Assembly: GCA_963682055.1 (NCBI GenBank)
Contig: OY821740.1
Location: 9,673,314-9,737,313, forward strand
DNA: 64,000 nucleotides
Reading direction: 5' to 3'
From: Primula veris
Taxonomy: Eukaryota > Streptophyta > Magnoliopsida > Ericales > Primulaceae
This document shows positions 39,710 to 49,400 of the stretch, in pieces; position 1 is the stretch's first letter, and each line of letters opens with the position of its first letter. A model generated the notes under the pieces. It ran no database searches. It was given only the letters and a program-made list of their open reading frames with translations, and was not told the origin of the DNA. The position numbers and the translations under genes were made by a program.

Positions 39710-39755
39710 TCGGAGAGAGAGAGAGGAGAGAGAGAGAAAGAGAGAGAGAAAGTTT
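39710..39755. repeat. (GA)n purine-rich microsatellite
   Basis: GAGAGAGAGAGGAGAGAGAG and further GA repeats lie just inside the right edge of the candidate inverted-repeat element. Confidence 0.9.
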
Positions 39756-40245
39756 CAGTTTTTATTTTTAATTGTTTTTGATGACGTCAACAATTTTTTT
39801 TTAACGATGTTACCAAATGAATCAATCCTTAATTAGTTTTATTTTTATGGTTAAATCCTTAATTAAGTTATAGATAGATAACCAATCCAAAATTTACCCC
39901 CCTCCCTTAACCGTAGGGTAGTGTTACAACAGCATTATTCCAACCATTTTTTTTTCCAATAATCCTTAAGGCTAGCGTTACAGTTTTTTTTTTGTTAAAT
40001 TAAAGATATATACTACAATTAATACAATATCTTCAGATATGTATCCAAGCCTACGGTCATGTAGATATTAGTACTGCCATGTAGAGAAATTTGGTGAATA
40101 AATGTACGTACTATTCATTCTAACACAATGCCCAAGAGCTATAAATTAATACAATATCACACTTGTTAGAGAATAATACTGCTGTATAAATTTTTTCAAG
40201 AAGTCATAGTTTGATCTTATCAATTTAGAATAGGGAAAAATATTA

Positions 40246-40481
40246 CGCACTCCGTTCCCAATTAATTGTCATTTATAAAATTACGTGCAATTTTGACCGA
40301 CTTATAACATATATTAAAATTGTCGAAATAAAAAATTTCAAAACTGAATCATATAATTTAATGTTTGAACTATATGATTAACTTTTAAAAAAATTTCATT
40401 CCGACAATTTTGATACAAGTTATTGACTGGTCAAAATTGCACATAGTTTCGTAGTGGACAATTAATTGGAAACGGATGAAG
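40246..40481. mobile_element. Stowaway-like MITE, copy 1
   Basis: A 236-bp, nearly palindromic element with TCCGTTCCCAATTAATTGTC near one end and, inverted, TCCGTTTCCAATTAATTGTC near the other. The arms include ACGTGCAATTTTGACC and its inverted match. TA flanks both ends. Shares arms and centre with the copies at 43288 and 57195. The outermost bases are less well matched than in the other two, so its ends are approximate. Confidence 0.75.
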
Positions 40482-42939
40482 TAGTAGTATACTCACTAGG
40501 GGAGGAGCTAGGGGGCAGAGCTATAACCCTTCATATTTTTAAAAAATATTTTTTTACAGTGAAAAAAAAAACGAAAAATAGTTATTTAGACTCTTCGAAA
40601 TTTTAAAATTAACCCCCTTTAGTCATCCTAGCTCCGGATCTCTTTGCTAAATATAAAAAATAAATGGATTTGAGGATGGACAATATAAATTAAGTAAAAT
40701 TGTATTCGGTGTATTATAATTTCAATATTTTAGTCCCTTCAGCAGTCTCAGCCTCTCAGGTGTAATAAATTGATTTCATCGTAGACCCATAGCTTATAAC
40801 TTTCATTGAAGTTCACTTGGCTCTTTGACCATCAATTTTTTATTGTATTGAATATTGGAATGTGCCCAAAGGGCGATTTTTTTAATCATATAATTTGTAA
40901 CGAGAAAAAAAATTACAAATGTATATTTCTTTAAATATATTCTGTTTTTAACAATTTATTAATTGTTTGAATAGCTGATTACAGAAAAACAATCGGAAAA
41001 TCAATGTATTATTAAAGAGCCAAGGTAGCTGAGGAGTTAATCTGATGATACAAAGAACTACCAGTATAATTTGGCACTTGTATTTCACTCTATTAATATT
41101 ACTAAACGATACACACGCATTGCGTATGAGACGCTGTAAATTATGACGATGATACTAATATTTAGAAAAAGAAAAATATAGGATATAAGAAAAAAAGATA
41201 ATATAAATTATGATGATGATACAAATACTTAAAGAAAAAAGATATAGGATGTAAGAAATTTTGTGTGGTTAAAGAGTAAGAAATAGTGCAATTAGTTTTT
41301 ATTTTTTATAAAAGTAGATAATATGGTAATTAAGAAAAAAATGTAGGGGTATTTTTGAAAAAAAATGGCTAAATTTGTTGTATTTTGTTCAAACAGTTTG
41401 GTTAATTTTTTTTTAGAGAAATAAGTCTGAAGGTTTTAATCTACCAGGACCGGAATGGTTTTGAATTATAGCCAATATATGTAGCAATTAGGGAGTTTTT
41501 TTTTCTTTTAATTCGAGAGACCATACATATAATTAGGCTATATATAAATATTGTGATCCGCATGGACTCATACTCCATTTTTTTCAAATTTTTAGCAAGT
41601 TATGATTTGTCAAACTCAATTCTATGAATATGTACACCTTCGGGTTTTCTTTTCTTTCATTTTACCATGTTAGGTACAATATATGAGTATATGTATGATA
41701 CGACATTTCAAGTACCTGAAACGGCACTTCAAGTATCGTTTAATATTTTTTTATTTGGCCACCGGGTATTACAAGCATGGGTACACTTCCGGTTTTCGGC
41801 ACCTCTGAGAAAATTATTTTTTTGTTTTCCCTAAAAAATAATTTAATTACACATGAGAATGTGAATGTTTTGTAATATACTTGTCTAATGATTCTAATTA
41901 TATTGATTAATTTATACACTAGGTGTTGAACAATTAAGAATAGAAATGATATATAAATTCATAATATAACAAGAACTATTATGAGAAATCAATAAAAGAC
42001 ACTATCACATTCCAGAGTCGGGTTTTCAGGATCAAGGGGCAGTGGGTTTTTCAACTTTTTCGTTATAAAAAATTGATTCAAAATATATAAATCCTAATAA
42101 AATAGAGAGGTGACATATCTAATTAATTTATGTAGACAGATTCATGAAGTGTACCCTAGACCATATAATAGGTTTGTCTTTTTTCTATAGTTAGGCCTTT
42201 GGGGGGGGGTGTGTATGTGTTAAATCAATACTTGAATCAGAAATTAAAAATATATATTTAGTTTAATTAATTATCGAATCTTTTTTGTATCATACTCAAT
42301 TCTTATTGTTTTTTTTAACATATCATCAGTACAAACCTTCCCGTACTCGTACCGTAGTGCATCTCTATATATGCGACTATGCCTATAAAAAGACCATCAA
42401 AACACATAATTGTTCATAACTTTGTTTATCTATTTATAGAAATATTAGAATGAGAAAAGGAAGTACTACTAAAGTTTCGTTAGTGTTTATATAATGGTTT
42501 GATTAGTCAAAATTTTCCAAATGGAGTAATATGGATGCACATTTACATTTAAATTAAAAAAAAAAAATTCCAAATGTGGATGCACATTTACTATTAATTT
42601 TTTTTTCAACTTTTTCCAAATGTTTGTTAAAAAAAAAACTGTAAATTTTAAATTTTTATATAATTTTTTGGTATTTATTAATATTAATAACTTATAAATT
42701 GTCTAACAAACAACAATAACTTATCAATTTTACAGGTTTTTTTAAACAAACACTTTATAAATAATATATAACGTTAATTATTAAAATAAATCAAAAAAAT
42801 AATTACTTATATATTCTTAAAAAAAAAACCCATAATCTAATAAAAGCATGATTATTGTAACATGAATACATGTGGGCCAAAAATATTATACGTATTTATC
42901 TAAAATAAATAGTAGTAAATAAAATAGTAAAAATACATG

Positions 42940-43095
42940 GAGCGCGTGTATCACGGCAGAGGAGTAGCCCTTGGATCAGGAGAAACCCCCGTAACGGACG
43001 GCTGAGATCGCTCTACCAGACAAGTACACAGGTTAAAACAGTCAGCCTATCACGTGCTCGTTGTTAATGCACGTGGGGTCCATCTGCATGGAATG
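42940..43095. promoter_or_regulatory. GC-richer patch with two CACGTG-type G-boxes, no adjacent gene
   Basis: Within AT-rich DNA this patch holds ATCACGTGCTCG (43049) and GCACGTGGGG (43070), both containing the G-box/ABRE core bound by plant bZIP and bHLH factors, plus GTAACGGACGGCTGAGATCG. It reads like a proximal promoter, but no coding start follows on either strand. It may be a displaced promoter fragment or chance. Confidence 0.25.
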
Positions 43096-43287
43096 AGACA
43101 CTTCGACACCTCACCATTTAATAAAATCTCAACTACTTTTGGATTATTCCAACTTTTGCTCTTCCTACTTTTTATTATTTTATTTCATCCGTTTAGTTTT
43201 AATGTACTAGAGATCAGTTTTACCAATTTTTGACTAAGTAGGTTTATAGATCTATGAGGAATATTGCATGCTAAATTATATCTTTTA

Positions 43288-43526
43288 CTCTTTCCGTTTT
43301 CATTTAATTATAAACTACGAAATTACGTGTAATTTTGTCCGTCTTATAATTTGTATCAAAATTGTTGAAATGATTTTTTTTTTTTAAAATCTAATCATAA
43401 AATTTAACATTTAAACCATATGATCAACTTTTGAAAAAATTTATTCCGATAATTTTGATAAAAGTTATTGCCCGGCCAAAATTACACGTGATTTTGTAGT
43501 GAACAACTAAATAGGAACGGAGAGAG
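43288..43526. mobile_element. Stowaway-like MITE, copy 2
   Basis: A 239-bp element with ends CTCTTTCCGTTTTC and, inverted, CTCTCTCCGTTCC, and a TA target on both sides (43286-43287, 43527-43528). The internal arms ACGAAATTACGTGTAATTTT and AAAATTACACGTGATTTTGT are inverted matches. Same family as the copies at 40246 and 57195. Confidence 0.88.
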
Positions 43527-43975
43527 TATTAATTTCCACATAAGTAATTGGGATCATATAATTTTTTATTTTTTTTATGTTCTAGTGAAGATGTTGCTGG
43601 TAAGAGCGGTTCAAATTATAATCACGATATTAGTTCAGAATGGATATGGATGGAAATATTTCAAAGTTGCATTTTTATTTTTTTAACTTATCTTAAAGGT
43701 TTGAAATGGTTTTTGTTGCATTAATAAAAATATCCATTATGCAATGACGATTTCCATACTTAGTATTTCATGTGTAGTTATAGTTAAAAGCTTTTGTAAA
43801 ATTTTAAGTGATATCAAATAAGCAACAAATTGATAATCCATTATGTTTTGATAAAATTAAAAAAATCCAATACTATAGTAAAGTACTCGTTGTCGAGATG
43901 TTATAAAAGAAGACAACAACTTCAATATACTTATTTTTCAAAGCTTTTAAAGCACTAACGTCATTTCTATTGATC

Positions 43976-45290
43976 CGTTACATAGTAGGTAAATCAGACA
44001 AATTTTACCATTTGTTGTGTTCAAAAAATCATAAATGAAATCAGACTGACGTCAGCTAACAACTCAAAACAGTTCATTATTATTTTTTATAAGAATAGTT
44101 AATTAAAAGTTACATATAACCGTTGATTAGTTATTAAAATTATGAGGATATAAATAATTTAAATAATAAAACTAATAATGATATGTTTTTGTAAAAAAAA
44201 TTGCCTCTTATAAAAAAGGAAGTTTTAAAAAAAAATATATATATAGCAAGAAAAAATTCCCAATCTTGGAAATGGATAAACTAATTTGATTTTCACAACA
44301 TAGGACTGCGGACAAACAAAACTAAACATATTTAATAGTCAAATATGTTGGTATCAGTGCTTACTTCGATCATAACAATGAGTTTTATAGAGAGAGAAAA
44401 CTTGGATATGCAGGGCTAATATAGAAAAGTACTTATCAGTTACGTAATAGGTAAATCTGACAAAATTTATTATTTATCATGTTTTAAAAGTCATAAATGA
44501 TATCGAACTGACATCAACTGACAACTGCAAACCGTGAATTAGTAATTGCGTATAATATTTTGACCACTTGATAAAATTTAGGAGGATATACACATTTAAA
44601 TAATAAAACTAATAATGATGTATTTTTTGTAAAAACTTATGAAAAAATAGAAAAAAAAAATAGAAAATATATAGCAAGAAAAAATTCATAATATTGGAAA
44701 TGGATAAACTAATTGGATTTTCACAAAATAGGATTGTGGACAAACATAACTAAACATATATAATAATCATATATGTTGGTATCAGTACTTACTTCAATCA
44801 CAACAATGAGTTTTATCTAGAAAAAAACTTGAATATGGCTAATCAACAACTTTTGAATTTTTTTTTATCAATTACGTATAGTGGGTAAATTAGATAAGTT
44901 TTATTATTTGGCGTGTTTAAAAAGTCGTAAATGAGATCAAATCAACATCAACTGACAACTGGAAACAATAAATTAGTAATTACATATAACGTTTTACTCA
45001 CTTACTAAAATTTACGATGGTATAAAAACACTTATAAATGATAAAACTATTAATAGATTATTATTTTTTATAGTTTTTTTCTCCTCTTATAAGAAAAGGA
45101 AGGAAAAAATCTTGAAAATATATAGCAAGAAAAAATTCCTAGTCTTGGAAATGGACAAACTAACCGGATTTTCACAAAATAGGATTATGGACAAACAAAA
45201 TTAAACAGATATAATAATAGTTATATATGTTGGTATAGTACTTACTTCTATCACAACAAGGAGTTTTATGTAGAAAAAACTTGGTTAGGG
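43976..45290. repeat. Tandem triplication, 430-465-bp unit
   Basis: Three successive units begin near 43976, 44440 and 44871 with TTAC(A/G)TA…GGTAAAT(C/T). Each continues with TCATAAATGA(A/T)ATC, (A)CATCAACTGACAACT, AATAATAAAACTAATAATGA, TATAGCAAGAAAAAATTC, TTGGAAATGGATAAACTAAT, ATATGTTGGTATCAGT and ACTTACTTC. Divergence is visibly higher than in the 510-bp array, so it is older. No coding capacity. Confidence 0.9.
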
Positions 45291-45694
45291 TCCAATCAAC
45301 CACTTTCGAAAAGTAGTGCACTCTTATAGTATAAGTTTTCAAGTGAAACTATGGGGTCAAATAGTTTTTGGGTCTAAACTCCGTTATTTGAATAATTTAC
45401 TGTATCATAACCTTTTGACTGGTGTGGGGGCCAAAATCAATACTCTGGCAAATAAAAAGGTAATTATAAGTTGATGATGAGAGACCAAATTATATGTTAA
45501 TGATGACAAACCAGATCGATGCCACATGTATTTGTTCTCTCTCTCAAGGAAGTTATTGGAGTTTGAAATGTAACAGATATTTGTCAGTCACATTTAATTT
45601 TACCACCAACTACAAAGTTGATTTAACTTTTCTAGGCATGTACTGATTTAAAAAAACCTTTTCTAGGCATATTGAGTGGTATTATAGTACAGTA

Positions 45695-45699
45695 TAAGT
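45695..45699. other. Target-site duplication (left) of the Gypsy element
   Basis: TAAGT immediately before the 5' LTR, matching TAAGT at 56689-56693 immediately after the 3' LTR. Confidence 0.92.
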
Positions 45700-46400
45700 T
45701 GGCGAGGGAATGTCAGTGTCCCCTCGTCCGGACCGATATCACTACAGAAAGATACAATCCGGGGCCCTATACAGCGGATGTATCATCACCCCGGCTCAAT
45801 ACCAAACGGGGTGAAGCTAGGCCGGCCCAAAGAAGCGTGTCGAGTACGCTTCCCCAATTAATGCTGCTGACCCCCCCCTGGGGGACCCTCCTGGCGTTTC
45901 ATCGACGTGGCCCAATCACAGGCCACCTCCCTGTGGGCCCCGGAAGAGGATAGTACCCTTGTCAGAGTCATAAATGACCTGACGCCGTTGGATCAGCATC
46001 TCACAGTACAGTGATCCAAGGGCTAATACGCCTCTGATCACACTATAAATACCCCCACTAATACCACTTAGAGGAGGACGCAAAAAAGAGAGAGAAAAGA
46101 GAAAAAGCCTACACAACCCGGATCCCCCCTTGAACACCGTCTGTACCACTCGATAGGACAGCTTGTAACCGGCCCGATCCCTCCCCCTTAACTATATTAC
46201 TACTTTCCGTTAATACCGATACTGACTTGATCGTCGGAGAGGGAAAACCCGGTACATACCCCGGGCCCCTGTTTGTTTCTTGCGCAGGCACGAAGGCCAC
46301 CCCGTCACCCTAGCCGTCGTATATTACTCCGGATACCGTGAAAGATCGGAGCCGACGCGAATCGATTAAGCCGAGCTTGGGAAGAAAATCAGGCTCGCCA
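45700..46400 (+). repeat. 5' LTR of the Gypsy element
   Basis: 701 bp, TGGCGAGGGA…GCTCGCCA. Same length as the 3' LTR and identical by eye except at 46150 (C here, A in the 3' copy). Contains the promoter TATAAATA at 46044-46051. GC content is well above that of the flanking DNA. Confidence 0.95.
46044..46051 (+). promoter_or_regulatory. LTR TATA box
   Basis: TATAAATA followed by a C-rich run. It would start the genomic RNA near 46075, leaving a leader of about 390 nt before the gag-pol start. The same box is at 56332-56339 in the 3' LTR and, inverted, at 17126-17133 in the solo LTR. Confidence 0.75.
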
Positions 46401-46402
46401 AT

Positions 46403-46417
46403 TGGCGCCGTCTGTGG
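46403..46417 (+). other. Primer-binding site
   Basis: TGGCGCCGTCTGTGG lies two bases after the 5' LTR. Its first bases TGGCGCCG fit the 3' end of a plant tRNA-Asp with CCA added; the later bases fit less well, so the tRNA identity is tentative. Confidence 0.7.
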
Positions 46418-46461
46418 GAAAGAAAAACGCGTTAGCTTCGACACACAGGACCTAAATAAAC

Positions 46462-49400
46462 ATGTCTGGCAATAATCGCTTCGATACTCCGTCATCCCGA
46501 CCCCCTCACGTCCTCGGAATGCCGAGGACACTCTCCTTTGATGAGACTCCCAGAACCGCGGGTACTAGTGGTCCGACCCCCTTAGCCGCGATAGCTGCTA
46601 CCCCCCGAACGCGAGCCGAACTGACCGAAATGATGCTCGATATCCATCAAAAGGAACTCGTCGCGCTTGCAGCCCAGAAGGCACTGATAGCCACGCTGAT
46701 GGCACCGGAGCCCGAGCCCGTCCTCCAAGACGTAAGCCAAGGCGAACCGGCCCCCAGACCCACTAAGAGTGTGATGTCCCGACTAGGACCCCGCCGACGA
46801 CCCCCCCTAGAGACTCCCAGGGAGCCAACTAGGGGTGAGGAGTCGGAGCACTCCCGCGAAGGGAATTCCCGTCAAAACGACGAGCGAAGCATACACTCCC
46901 GACTCCATAGGCACGAGGACAGCCGAAGCTCCCGACCGGAATCGAGTCGTGCCCATACTAACAAATCTCCCCGAACACGAAGAAGGGGACGCCGTGGACG
47001 ACACGACGCTGCCGGTGAGGCAGCAATGAAGATCGTAGCCTCCACCCGTAGCACCCCGTTCTCGGATGATATCGAGTACAGTGCTCCCCCCAGAAACTTC
47101 GTCGCCCCCGTCTTCCAAACCTTCAATGCAGACTCCGATCCGGAAGCTCACCTTCGCCATTATCGATATCAGATGAACCATTGGTCTCACCTCGACCAAC
47201 TGATGTGCCGGTGCTTTCCCGCCAGCCTGGGGAGGCTTGCTAGTAAATGGTTCCAGTCCCTGCCTGCCAACTCCGTCCATTGTTGGGACGATCTAGCCTA
47301 CGACTTTGCTCATAGGTTCATAAACTTGAAAGAGAGGGTTACTCAGCCGGAACAGCTTTATCAAGTGAGGGTCCAATCAAAAGAAACCCTTGAGAACTAC
47401 GATAGTCGGTTCTGGTTGAAACACGCGGAGTGCGCGGACTGCCCCGATTCCACCGCTATAGCTGCTTTCAGACAAAACATGGTCGTGGGCAGCAGAATCC
47501 GAAACGAGATGATAGCAACTCCACCCAGCTCCGTCCCCCAGCTCAGGTCCCTCATAAAGCAGCACATTGACATAGAGAAGGACATGAGGTCGGCTGGGGC
47601 GACGCGCTCCGTAGCTCTTATCGACCAGCCAAGGGATCGGTTCATCACGACGAGCCCTCGAAGAAACCGGCCTATAGCGGAAAGGATGGAGCGGCCGCGA
47701 ACGGGAAGAAACCTTCAACCGGCCCCTAAAAGAAGAAAAGAGGATCCCCGACCTGGGCATCAAACCCCTGTCGTTTCGGGGTCGGACGCTGCCTATTCCA
47801 CTACCTTTCGCCTACCTCTCGTCGAACTTCTTAACCAGATTGAGAACGAGCCTTTCTTCTCTTGGCCTCTCCCGCTACGGAACGAGCCGGCCCCTGGGCC
47901 TAACGACAAAATATGTGAATACCACAGGGGTCGAGGCCATCATACCAACGAGTGCCATGGCCTGAAGGCCAGGCTCGAGGGATGGGTCCGGGATGGCCTG
48001 ATGGATAAATATGTCAAATCACGAAGAGAATCTGACCGAGATGGAGAAAGGGTCGACGAGAGCCAGCAGGACCTCCCCCCACCTGTGATGATCTGTCATG
48101 TCATTCACTCTGGGCCCAAGAGGTCAATCCAGAATGGGGCAGAAAGAACCTCAGCACGGGAAGCATTGATGAAGCAGCACGTCTGCCTCGCAGAAAGCTC
48201 AAGCCCTCGGAAAAAGTATAAGCGCAATTCCAAGCCGGATGTAAGCTTCACCGACTTCGACTTGGTGGGGGTGGACGTGCCCCACACTGATGCCCTCGTT
48301 ATCTCGGCACAGATAGGCTTATGCGCAGTAGGACGGATCCTCGTTGATCAAGGAGCGTCGGTCAATATACTCTTTGAAGACCTCTTTCGAAAGATGGGAC
48401 TCAAAGAGGAACAGTTGGAAACCGACGTCCCTCCCCTGTACGGATTCAACTCGGAGGCCGTCCGGCCCAAAGGTAACATAACCTTGCCCGTGAAAACTGG
48501 TACGAAAGTTATGAGCGTGGAGTTCACGGTGGTGAATGTCCCCTCTGTTTACAACGTGATATTGGGGCGCCCGTGGCTCCATGGAATGGATGGAATCTCC
48601 TCCACCTTACACCAAAAGGTTAAGTATCCAGCTGGTTCCGGTGTGGAAACCATCTCGGGAAACCAGAAAGTCTCAAGGAGCTGTGCCATGGCCGTGTATT
48701 CCGGCAAAAAGATGGTGTCGACCCAAAGTGCCATGAATATCGAGGCAGAAGATCCTAAGCTGTTAAAGGAACTAAATAAAAAGATGGGGCCTGAGGCCGA
48801 AGACAAGGTAGAGGAGGGACTGCTGAAGATCCGAATCCCGGGGTATGACGAGGACCACTTTTTTATGGTGGGTGAAAAGCTTACCAAACCTGAGGTCACC
48901 GACCTCGTCGAACTCCTTCTCCAATTCCTCGACAATTTTGCGTGGGGTCCAAGCGAAATGCCAGGCATCAGTTCCGACCTCGCTTGCCATCAATTAAACG
49001 TCAACCCGAATGCCAAGCCCGTGATGCAAAAGGGGCGCCGTGTCAGTCCAGAGCATGCCGATGCCATAAACGAGGAAGTAGAGAAGCTTCTTCTGGCCGG
49101 GGCCATCAGGGAGATTTATTACCCCAGATGGCTCGCCAATCCCGTAGTGGTCCCCAAAAAGAACGGAAAGTTGAGGGTGTGCATCGATTATACGAGCCTC
49201 AACAAGGCCTGCCCAAAGGATCCTTTCCCCTTGCCCAAAATCGATCAGATAGTGGACTCTACGGCCGGGGCCGCCAGAATGAGCTTCCTGGATGCCTGCT
49301 CCGGCTACCATCAAATACCTATGTCCGAGGCCGACCAAGAAAAGACTGCCTTCATCACCCCAAGGGGAAATTACTGCTACAAAGTGATGCCCTTCGGACT

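Larger units (their letters stand above)
37376..39870. mobile_element. Candidate inverted-repeat element carrying large internal tandem repeats
   Basis: The left edge reads ATTAAGGATTAGACCATGAA then AACAAAAGTATTTAAGGATTGG. The reverse complement of the right edge reads ATTAAGGATTTAACCATAAA then AATAAAACTAATTAAGGATTG. These form an inverted pair of about 45 bp. A TTAAG(G/A)ATTGGTC motif recurs inside the left edge (37411, 37432, 37471). Between the edges lie a 510-bp x3 array and a 209-bp x2 array, CT/AG-rich tracts and no transposase. Exact termini and a target duplication could not be fixed, so superfamily is open. Confidence 0.5.
39900..43975. other. Gene-free AT-rich interval between repeat blocks
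   Basis: Apart from two Stowaway-like MITEs and the G-box patch at 42940-43095 (separate entries), no gene, exon or transposon end was recognised on either strand. Confidence 0.5.
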
